This document shows, one piece after another, positions 1 through 5,782 of a stretch of 12,153 nt of DNA. Made by a program: the position numbers and the translations under genes. This DNA is from an uncultured Pseudobdellovibrionaceae bacterium (GTDB lineage: Bacteria > Bdellovibrionota > Bdellovibrionia > Bdellovibrionales > JAMPXM01). Numbering within the stretch: the first letter of the stretch is position 1; each line of letters begins with the position of its first letter. The DNA lies in assembly GCA_934277865.1 (NCBI GenBank), contig CAKQVW010000048.1, forward strand, positions 1 through 12,153, in the 5' to 3' direction. The notes below the pieces were generated by a model. That model was not told the DNA's origin. It saw only the letters and a list, made by a program, of their open reading frames with translations, and made no database searches.

Positions 1-57
1 CTGTTTAAGTGATCGATTCAGCAAGAAATTTAAAAACAAACTCAAAGAGAGCAACGA

Positions 58-1812
58 ATGCAAGATTCGAAAAAATCACTGATCGCGCGTCGTTTGGTCG
101 TAAGCTCTCTCGCAGGCTTGCTTTCGGGTCTTTCCATTCACACCTCGGTCGCGAGGGCGGCGGAATGTCTACCGGGCTGGGACCAAAAGCTGGATCGTCT
201 TCGAGCCGCACAGCGGGCACATGCCTGTAGCACCGCTGTGAGTTTTGCCGATTGTGAATCGATGATGGGCTTGGGATTGGCCGGTGCGGCCGTTGCTGGA
301 GTCGCTGGCGCAAAAGGGGCCGGTGCGGCCAAACGGGCGGTCAGTTCCATTCGTGATGCGCAGTTTCGACCTTGTCCGGTGTCTTTTGGTCAGCGTCTTT
401 CAGCACCTGGCCGTCTGGAAATCGCATTTTTATCAAAACTTTTTGGCGAAGAGGCGTGGGCGGCGTGCACACCCCAGATGGATATTCGAAAAGCTCAAGT
501 CGCTGAGGCACTTCGCTTGGTCGAAGCCGAGGTCGATGCGAAACTCGAAGCGTCCCAGCGTGCTGTGCGAGACATGGAGGCCAACGAAAAGCGATTGGCC
601 GGACTGTCAGATTCCGATCGTTTGACGCAATCACGCGCAATGGCTTCTCGCAATGCCGCCGAGATTCAGCAAGAGGCGACTCGTACACGTCAGGCCTACG
701 AACAGGCGCGCAATCGGATGGGTTATCAGCAGGCCTTCAATGACCAAATGGACAATGCCGACCTCAAGAACACCAAGGAGCGTGAGCTTCGCAATTTGTT
801 CCGTCAGTATTTTCGTCAGCCGATGGGAGATGAAAACTGGGACTTAAATGCGATGTCCGAGAGACTCCCGCCGGACCAACGGGCGAAGTTCAATCAGGTG
901 CGACAAGATTTAAAGAATGCGGCTTACAAAGAGTTTGAGGCGCGGATGAAAGTCGATGCGATCGAACGCGATAGTTCGATCGCAAAACTTCGTACCACGT
1001 CGGACGCTGTCGACAGGCAATCACTGCGTATGCGTCAAATGGCGGCCACGGGTTCGGATTACCTCACGGAGCTTCGCAAAGAGCGCCAAGCTCTATCAAA
1101 CGCTCTTGAGGAAGCCCGCAGAGCCAAACAAACGTTGGCCGAGATGAAAGCGGCAACGGCCGCCGCGCAATCAGCTGGGGATCTTTATCAAGTGGCGAGT
1201 CGTGTCGGTCAGATTCTTCCCAAGGAGTCCCTCTTGGATCCGGCAAAAAAGGCGCTGAATGCGACCATGGGGCAAGTCGCCAACCTGGCCGACACTCTTG
1301 GACAGATGGAATCGAAACTCACCTCTGGCGCGTCGACCGCCCTACAGCGCTACCTGCCGGGCGTTGCGCGTGCGGCGCCGGCCATGCGTGGCCTGGGATT
1401 GGCGGCAGGTCGTGCGGCGGCGTTTGTTGGTGGATCGTTTGTTTCACTGGCGACATTTGCCGCCAATGAGGGGGCGGGCGCGTGCACCGCGATGCCAACA
1501 TCGGATCTTTTCCCTGCGACGGAAGCCAATGGCTGCAATCGGTTCTCGCTGGATAACCCCAACGTGCAAGAAATTGCAGAGATGGACTCGGATTCACTTT
1601 GTCGTTTGGCCAAGGACAATCCGGACGTGCTGACGATGATCGATCAGAACTATGCGCAATACTATGGCGGCTTACGCGGTCAGTGCGGCGACCCGATGCG
1701 CCTGTCTTCCAGCAGCTGGGGCAACGTCACGTACGACGGAAGTCGCCTGGTGTTCACGCCGGGAGGCGAGAACAAACCTGTGGTGATCGAGTACGACTCA
1801 AGAGGAAACTAA
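58..1812 (+). CDS. Secreted Cys-containing helical protein of unknown function
   Basis: 584-residue protein that I do not recognise. The ATG at 58 follows a purine-rich AAAGAGA about 7 nt upstream. Residues 1-34 look like a signal peptide: basic start (KK, RR), hydrophobic core, ARA|A cleavage site near residue 34. A Gly/Ala-rich stretch at 70-92 (AGAAVAGVAG type) could be a glycine-zipper or membrane-seeking helix. Residues about 145-370 are charged and rich in Ala, Glu, Arg and Gln with heptad-like spacing, so probably a long coiled coil. A second Ala/Gly-rich hydrophobic segment lies at 434-470. Nine cysteines (37, 57, 66, 106, 137, 476, 493, 515, 543) sit in the N- and C-terminal thirds and are absent from the coiled part, as expected for disulfide-bonded exported ends around a helical stalk. 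The reading frame continues past its TAA into the next feature, so the protein may be C-terminally shortened. Periplasmic or cell-surface location is inferred; the function is unknown. Confidence 0.85.
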   Translation: MQDSKKSLIARRLVVSSLAGLLSGLSIHTSVARAAECLPGWDQKLDRLRAAQRAHACSTAVSFADCESMMGLGLAGAAVAGVAGAKGAGAAKRAVSSIRDAQFRPCPVSFGQRLSAPGRLEIAFLSKLFGEEAWAACTPQMDIRKAQVAEALRLVEAEVDAKLEASQRAVRDMEANEKRLAGLSDSDRLTQSRAMASRNAAEIQQEATRTRQAYEQARNRMGYQQAFNDQMDNADLKNTKERELRNLFRQYFRQPMGDENWDLNAMSERLPPDQRAKFNQVRQDLKNAAYKEFEARMKVDAIERDSSIAKLRTTSDAVDRQSLRMRQMAATGSDYLTELRKERQALSNALEEARRAKQTLAEMKAATAAAQSAGDLYQVASRVGQILPKESLLDPAKKALNATMGQVANLADTLGQMESKLTSGASTALQRYLPGVARAAPAMRGLGLAAGRAAAFVGGSFVSLATFAANEGAGACTAMPTSDLFPATEANGCNRFSLDNPNVQEIAEMDSDSLCRLAKDNPDVLTMIDQNYAQYYGGLRGQCGDPMRLSSSSWGNVTYDGSRLVFTPGGENKPVVIEYDSRGN

Positions 1813-1818
1813 TCGGGC

Positions 1819-2070
1819 GTGCGTTACCCGGCGGCCCTGTCATCTGGCACGAAGCAGGTGGAGTGGGGCGAGAGCGCGCCTTGGGGGTATGGGTCGCTTC
1901 ATGACAAGACGATGGCGATCTACAAGCGAAACATCTTGCCGGCTCTGGCAGAGGCCAAGGCCTGCTGTTCCTCGGAGGGTGGGGTAAAACCAGATCCGGA
2001 CGATTGCTCAAAGTGGGGCCTTACAAATTCGTCACCTCGCTCTGGCGGGGGCGGCAGGACGACGCGTTAA
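1819..2070 (+). CDS. Small coupled ORF, or severed C-terminus of the preceding gene
   Basis: 83 codons from a GTG, in exactly the same frame as the preceding gene and separated from its TAA by only two codons. AGAGGAA at 1801-1807, inside the end of the upstream gene, could serve as ribosome binding site for a coupled restart, although the 11-nt gap is long. The product has no signal peptide or membrane segment. It has a WGESAPWGYGS-like start, a helical stretch around residues 27-45, then a Cys-Cys pair and a further Cys (residues 48, 49, 62), and a Gly/Arg-rich end. Cysteines without an export signal fit better with being the tail of the secreted, Cys-containing upstream protein than with an independent cytoplasmic protein. 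Codon use looks like that of coding DNA. It could be a separate gene, a fragment left by a nonsense mutation, or an assembly error; I lean to a severed C-terminus. Confidence 0.45.
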   Translation: MRYPAALSSGTKQVEWGESAPWGYGSLHDKTMAIYKRNILPALAEAKACCSSEGGVKPDPDDCSKWGLTNSSPRSGGGGRTTR

Positions 2071-2117
2071 TTTTTCCTAGTCGACCCTGTTCCAAATTCG
2101 ACAGACACAGAAGTTTC

Positions 2118-2135
2118 TTCTCGTGAGAATTTTTT
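2118..2135 (+). terminator. Weak candidate terminator
   Basis: TTCTC-GT-GAGAA (effectively a 4-bp stem with a CGTG loop) is followed directly by six T residues. It lies 48 nt after the preceding open frame and 54 nt before the VWA gene. The stem is short and A/T-rich, so termination would be weak; the position and T-run are the main support. Confidence 0.3.
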
Positions 2136-2188
2136 CTGCCCTTCCAAAGGTGATCCAATAAGGTGAGCACTTTTGGAGGGTCATAAAA

Positions 2189-3256
2189 GTGAGTCTGTTT
2201 AACAAATTCTCGAATAGTATTCTTGTTCGGTCGGTCGTTACAGCATCTTTGGTCGGCTCGCTGGCGTCGCCAGCTTTGGCCTTCCATCTCGTCTCTCAAA
2301 ACTCCAGAAGCCTGGCTTCGGGCTCAACACAAATTCGTATGGAGCTAGATGTCCTGCAGGGCGCCAACCAATCGGCCTTGGACATTTTGTTTGTCGTCGA
2401 CGACTCGGGCTCGATGTCGACGCATCAGCAAAATCTTTTGGCCAACGTCGACAATCTTGTGAAGGCGGCAAGACAGTCCGGGGTTGATCTGAATGCGGCG
2501 GTCATCACCTCGAGCGTCGACTACGGGCCGTACAATCCAACACCTGGGTCAGCTTGGGGCGGCATGTTCACGGGGCTTCCTGGCGCCCGCGTCGCATCGA
2601 CGGCCAATGGCAATTTTAGCGACGTGCTACGGCAGAACCTTTCGTTCGCCATGAGCACAAACGGCTCGGGCACCGAACAGCCGTTTGAAGCAGTTCGGCT
2701 TGCGCTCTCCGAACCTCTGGTTTCCGCAGAGAACGCCGGCTTCCTGAGGCCTCAGGCGGCGCTTGCGGTTTTCCTGCTGACGGATGCGGACGATCAATCC
2801 TCCAAGCCCGTTCAAGAGTACGTTGATTTCCTTCGTCAGTTGAAAAGTAACGCGGTCACACTGCACGCGGCTTTCATTCCTTCCACGGCGCCGGCGGCTC
2901 CGGGTACGGCGTGTGACCGCAGCGGAGAAGCAGAGCCGGTTCGTATCGAAGCGGCTTTGCAGGCGTTTGGTACTCTGACGGAATCTATCAATCTCTGTGA
3001 GCCAGACTATTCGTCGCGCTTGAGTTCGATCGGTTCGAAGTACGAAACCATCGGACTTCGCACGGTCCAATTGAAGATCGCGCCGGTGATCGCATCGATG
3101 CGCTTGAGTTATGGCCGCCAGCGACTGGTGGCTGGCGACTTGCGTGGTGGTTGGGTCTACGATTCGACGAAGATGCAAATCCATTTGGGCGAAAAAGTCG
3201 ATTGGATGAGCGAGCCGAAGGGAACCAAGCTCGTTGTCGAGTACTTGGCCGATTAG
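2189..3256 (+). CDS. Secreted von Willebrand factor A (VWA) domain protein
   Basis: 355 residues from a GTG with a strong ribosome binding site, GGAGGG at 2175-2180, 8 nt upstream. Residues 1-31 form a signal peptide ending in ALA|F. The VWA fold starts with the hydrophobic strand ILFVV and the metal-ion-dependent adhesion site D71-x-S73-x-S75 (DDSGSMS). The later acidic loop LTDADDQSS (197-205), at the end of a second hydrophobic strand, fits the remaining metal ligands. A Gly/Ser/Thr-rich loop GSGTEQP (159-165) may carry the MIDAS threonine. Two cysteines (242, 270) could form a disulfide in the exported protein. VWA domains with an intact MIDAS usually bind protein ligands through a divalent metal; ligand and partner cannot be read here. 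No anchor, lipobox or C-terminal membrane helix is seen, so it is probably periplasmic or released. The residues after about 285 form a beta-rich C-terminal part I do not recognise. Confidence 0.88.
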   Translation: MSLFNKFSNSILVRSVVTASLVGSLASPALAFHLVSQNSRSLASGSTQIRMELDVLQGANQSALDILFVVDDSGSMSTHQQNLLANVDNLVKAARQSGVDLNAAVITSSVDYGPYNPTPGSAWGGMFTGLPGARVASTANGNFSDVLRQNLSFAMSTNGSGTEQPFEAVRLALSEPLVSAENAGFLRPQAALAVFLLTDADDQSSKPVQEYVDFLRQLKSNAVTLHAAFIPSTAPAAPGTACDRSGEAEPVRIEAALQAFGTLTESINLCEPDYSSRLSSIGSKYETIGLRTVQLKIAPVIASMRLSYGRQRLVAGDLRGGWVYDSTKMQIHLGEKVDWMSEPKGTKLVVEYLAD

Positions 3257-3272
3257 TCAGCGAGCTAAAAAG

Positions 3273-3929
3273 ATGAGAGTGCTCTCGACCAACGTGGGCG
3301 AGCCAAAAGAGTTTCACTTCCAAGGGCGAACGATTCGCTCCTCCATGCATCGGCAGCCGATGCCGGAAGGAATTCGGGTTCATTTCGGCCGAGTCGAGGG
3401 CGATCGTTTTGATGCGGACAAAATTCACGGCGTCCGTGAGGTAGCGGTCTACGCCCTGAGTTCGGACTTTTACACGAAGTTTTCCCAGCAGATCGATCGA
3501 CCGATTGGTCCTGGCGTGTTCGGTGAAAACCTCACCATGGACGAACTCGACGAGACGCAGATTTTTGTTGGTGACCATTACGAAATCGGAAGCTGTCGGT
3601 TGCAGGTGACAGCACCTCGCTCGCCCTGTAATCGCCTGAACTTCGCGTTTCAAACCCCCAAAGCGCAAGAGCTGTTCATTGAATTTGCGCGACCGGGAGT
3701 TTACTTCGAGGTTCTACGCGAAGGTGAAGTGAAGCCGGGCGACGAACTTCAACGTGTTCACGCAAGCGGTGCTCCCTATAGCGTCGCTGAGGCCTTCGAA
3801 CTTTGGAGACTCAGTCGTGAGATCTCCGCTGGGCGCGCCGATATTGCGCACGCACAAGACACGTTTCGTCAGCTTGTCGCAGATGAGCGTGTCCCTGCTT
3901 TCTTGTGGGCCACGTCTAGTCGGGTCTAG
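3273..3929 (+). CDS. MOSC-domain protein, YiiM type
   Basis: 218 residues from ATG 3273. A TTG at 3234 would add 13 residues overlapping the VWA gene. The ATG is preferred because MOSC proteins of this type begin with the strand seen here (MRVLSTNVGEP). No strong ribosome binding site is visible; with a 16-nt gap, translation may depend on the VWA gene upstream. Family signatures in order: GRVEGDRFDAD (39-49), HG followed by VAVYAL, GVFGENLT (81-88), a GDHYEIG segment (100-106), and PRSPCNRL (115-122) with Cys119 at the position of the conserved MOSC cysteine. The C-terminal helices (168-205, SVAEAFELW start) match the 3-alpha domain that often follows MOSC. MOSC proteins handle molybdenum cofactor sulfur chemistry; YiiM-type members reduce N-hydroxylated compounds with a redox partner. 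No Moco biosynthesis or partner gene lies in the window, so the substrate is unknown. The usual HGGxDKA motif is altered to HGVREVA. Confidence 0.9.
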   Translation: MRVLSTNVGEPKEFHFQGRTIRSSMHRQPMPEGIRVHFGRVEGDRFDADKIHGVREVAVYALSSDFYTKFSQQIDRPIGPGVFGENLTMDELDETQIFVGDHYEIGSCRLQVTAPRSPCNRLNFAFQTPKAQELFIEFARPGVYFEVLREGEVKPGDELQRVHASGAPYSVAEAFELWRLSREISAGRADIAHAQDTFRQLVADERVPAFLWATSSRV

Positions 3930-4102
3930 CTCGACCTCGACTTAGTTCTGATCGAGTCGAGTTCGCACGTCACAGTCTTCAAACACATTCTTTGGTCATG
4001 AAAAGCTCGATGAAGGTCGAGGTATTCAAGACGATGGTCTAGCTCGCGTTCGCCGTTTTTCCTTTTCTCACTCGACAGAGGTCCAGTTTTCCTCGACTCG
4101 AC

Positions 4103-4129
4103 TAAGGTTCACCCAGACCTGGCCGAAGA
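4103..4129 (+). promoter_or_regulatory. Candidate sigma-28 (FliA-type) promoter for flagellin
   Basis: TAAGGTTC (4103-4110), an 11-nt spacer, then GCCGAAGA (4122-4129). Compared with the enterobacterial sigma-28 consensus TAAAGTTT-N11-GCCGATAA this is 6/8 plus 6/8 with exactly the expected spacing. It lies upstream of flagellin, the usual target of this sigma factor. Transcription would start near 4136, giving a leader of about 220 nt before the ATG at 4356. The -35 box directly abuts an overlapping CTCGACTCGAC pair (4092-4102). This is a consensus match by eye; the start site is not demonstrated. Confidence 0.5.
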
Positions 4130-4342
4130 GTGGGTTGTAAGGCTCGACGGAACTAAAGTCGAGTGAGCGAGTGAGACAGACTAGAGTGACTGCTATCTGT
4201 TTTGCGAAGACCTCTCTCGTGCGGCTGTTTCGAAAAAGACTTGCGCCAATGTGTTTAACCAAAAGGGCGCCATTTTGGACGGCGCCACCGGAATTCACTC
4301 GAAGTAGGTTTCGAGCCCGGTCGTATAGGACGAGCGCCGTAC

Positions 4343-4350
4343 AAAGGAGA
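4343..4350 (+). promoter_or_regulatory. Strong ribosome binding site of flagellin
   Basis: AAGGAGAG lies 5 nt before ATG 4356. It decides between this ATG and a second in-frame ATG at 4362, and agrees with the usual flagellin start MGMRIATN. Confidence 0.75.
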
Positions 4351-4355
4351 GTTCC

Positions 4356-5189
4356 ATGGGTATGCGTATCGCAACAAATCTTTCGTCGATCTCAGCACAA
4401 CGTCAATTGACGACGAGTTCACGTGAAATGCAGAAATCGTTTGGTCAGTTGTCTTCGGGTTCACGCATCACGAAGTCAGCGGATGATGCCGCCGGTCTCG
4501 CGGTCAGTGAAAACTTGAAATCACAAATTCGTGGTTTTGCTCAGGCAGGTCGAAACGCACTCGATGGGGTCTCTCTGATTCAGACCGCGGAAGGCGGCTT
4601 GAATGAAATTTCCAATATCATGACTCGTCTTCGTGAACTCGGTGTTCAGGCCGCCTCCGATACGGTAAGCGACCGTGAGCGGGGATTCCTGGACAAAGAG
4701 GTTCAGCAGCTCAAGAGCGAAGCGGATCGTATCGCGAAGTCGACACGATTTGGCAACACTCAGCTTCTAGACGGCAGTGGCGGAACTTTTGATTTCCAAG
4801 TTGGTATCGACAACAACGATTTCAATGACCGCATCAGTTTTGATTCGGCAGCGCAAGATGCGACGATCTCCAGCCTCGGTGTTGACAGCTTGGACTTCTC
4901 GTCAAAATCAGGTGCGCAAGAGTCTCTCGAAGTTCTCGATCAAGCGCAGTTCCAAGTGAACGGCTTCCGAGCCAACCTCGGCGCTCTGCAAAGTCGACTG
5001 ACCTCTGCTCAAGACAATATCTCGATCGCTCATGAAAACCTCTCGGCTGCCAACTCGCGGATTCGTGATACCGACATCGCTCAGGCAACGTCGGACGTGA
5101 CTCGCGCGCAGATCATGCAGAACGCGACAGTTTCGGTCCTTGCAAACGCCAACATGTCTCAACAGTCGGCGCTCAAGTTGATCGGTTGA
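4356..5189 (+). CDS. fliC: Flagellin
   Basis: 277 residues, the filament subunit, exported through the flagellar type III apparatus without a cleaved signal. The N-terminal D0/D1 half carries MGMRIATNLSSISAQR, LSSGSRI (32-38), DDAAGLAV (43-50) and RLRELGVQAA (91-100). The C-terminal half carries NLGALQSRL (207-215), ENLSAANSRIRDTDIA (227-242) and QQSALKLIG at the end, all standard flagellin segments. Only about 40 residues (roughly 140-180) lie between the conserved halves, so D2/D3 outer domains are absent and a thin, smooth filament is expected. There is no cysteine. It is followed by a structured 141-nt gap and flaG. No fliD, csrA or other motility gene is nearby, so this is a small separate flagellin unit. 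The family call is very secure; the symbol is by family, since many related bacteria carry several flagellin paralogues. Confidence 0.97.
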   Translation: MGMRIATNLSSISAQRQLTTSSREMQKSFGQLSSGSRITKSADDAAGLAVSENLKSQIRGFAQAGRNALDGVSLIQTAEGGLNEISNIMTRLRELGVQAASDTVSDRERGFLDKEVQQLKSEADRIAKSTRFGNTQLLDGSGGTFDFQVGIDNNDFNDRISFDSAAQDATISSLGVDSLDFSSKSGAQESLEVLDQAQFQVNGFRANLGALQSRLTSAQDNISIAHENLSAANSRIRDTDIAQATSDVTRAQIMQNATVSVLANANMSQQSALKLIG

Positions 5190-5203
5190 TAGTCCGGTTT
5201 GAG

Positions 5204-5276
5204 GGAAGGAGTCTCCTTCCTTCCCGGGCCGCACCTACCGGGGGACCCGCCAAAGGTCCCCCGACGGTCTTCCGTC
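5204..5276 (+). terminator. Triple hairpin in the flagellin 3' region
   Basis: Three adjacent hairpins: GGAAGG-AGTCT-CCTTCC (5204-5220); CGGGGGACC-7 nt-GGTCCCCCG (5239-5263), a perfect 9-bp G/C-rich stem; and GACGG-TCTT-CCGTC (5263-5276), which shares one base with the second. No T-run follows any of them, so this is not a classical Rho-independent terminator. It could block 3'-5' exonucleases, or attenuate transcription between abundant flagellin mRNA and the flaG downstream. Confidence 0.6.
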
Positions 5277-5330
5277 TAGTGATGGTCCAGTTCGATACAC
5301 GACTTCAGCAAAGGCGCCGATAGAGGAGTC

Positions 5331-5723
5331 ATGGATGTGAAAAACGTGATTCGCAACATCCTGCCCTTCTCCCTCAACTCGATCTCAGAATCGAAGCGTC
5401 GTGAATTGGTCCAAGGTGAATCCAAGACGGCCGCTGACCGGGACCCGGGTTCTGCGCAAGATCAGCAGCATGGCGAAACACCTCGAAGAAATCTTTCGGA
5501 CGACGAAATTCAAGAGGCGATCAAACATCTCGAAGCCCTTCCGGGCGTCAAAGACAATGGTCTTCGTGTGAGACTCGAACGAACCGACGGAATTCCAGTG
5601 GTTTATGTCGAGGACCGAAACGGGAAAGTTGTACGCCGTATTCCCGAGACCGAGCTCTCGCTGATCAAATCTCGCTCCCAAGAGAACAAAACCACAGGCA
5701 ACCTGCTCAATCGAGCCATGTAA
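5331..5723 (+). CDS. flaG: FlaG family protein
   Basis: 130 residues, soluble, no export signal. The N-terminal 50 residues are polar and low in hydrophobic content. The FlaG core follows: a helix (LSDDEIQEAIKHLEAL, 55-70), then strands around RVRLERTDGIPVVYVEDRNG (79-98), ending in the family signature VVRRIPETEL (100-109). FlaG proteins are encoded next to flagellin in many polar flagellates and influence filament length or assembly; their mechanism is poorly defined. GAGGAG (5323-5328) ends only 2 nt before ATG 5331, which is unusually close. A GTG at 5337, two codons in, would have an 8-nt spacing, so the real start may be there. The gene lies 141 nt after flagellin and probably receives readthrough transcription past the hairpins. 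Confidence 0.88.
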   Translation: MDVKNVIRNILPFSLNSISESKRRELVQGESKTAADRDPGSAQDQQHGETPRRNLSDDEIQEAIKHLEALPGVKDNGLRVRLERTDGIPVVYVEDRNGKVVRRIPETELSLIKSRSQENKTTGNLLNRAM

Positions 5724-5782
5724 CTTTCAATACAGAAATTTCGTGATGACAGACCCTCTTGGCCACGGCTAGACGAGTCCCG

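Larger units (their letters stand above)
3930..4355. other. Long intergenic region with CTCGAC/GTCGAG cluster and flagellin leader
   Basis: 426 nt without a convincing gene. Just after the MOSC stop codon, CTCGAC-c-TCGA (3930-3940) can pair with TCGAGTCGAG (3952-3961) as a 10-bp stem with one bulge; no T-run follows. CTCGAC or its complement occurs nine times between 3930 and 4163: CTCGAC at 3930, 3936, 4071, 4092, 4097 and 4143; GTCGAG at 3956, 4016 and 4158. The 11-mer GGTCTAGCTCG occurs at about 3923 and 4036. A perfect 10-bp inverted repeat, CTCACTCGAC (4067-4076) and GTCGAGTGAG (4158-4167), flanks the putative sigma-28 promoter. In the flagellin leader, GGCGCC at 4266-4271 and 4281-4286 can form a 6-bp stem with a 9-nt loop. 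The small open frames here have no ribosome binding site or protein-like composition. Confidence 0.6.

Noticed and set aside
279..330. 13-bp direct repeat GGCCGGTGCGGCC, 39 nt apart, in the first gene
   Set aside because: It encodes the low-complexity Gly/Ala segment in frame; similarity does not extend beyond 13 bp, so codon bias in a repetitive peptide explains it.
3117..3138. 7-bp inverted repeat CGCCAGC/GCTGGCG inside the VWA gene
   Set aside because: A short arm length in G/C-rich coding DNA is expected by chance, and nothing about its position suggests a function.
3234..3272. TTG start for the MOSC gene overlapping the VWA gene
   Set aside because: The added 13 residues do not resemble the family N-terminus, whereas ATG 3273 gives the typical first strand.
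3930..4167. Repeated CTCGAC units as a CRISPR array or tandem repeat
   Set aside because: The units are 6 bp, irregularly spaced and on both strands; there are no constant-length repeats or spacers.
5311..5323. GCCGATAG (5316-5323), 7 of 8 bases of a sigma-28 -10 box, just before flaG
   Set aside because: The region 11 nt upstream matches the -35 box in only 3 of 8 bases, and transcription would start at about the ATG, overlapping the ribosome binding site and leaving no leader.
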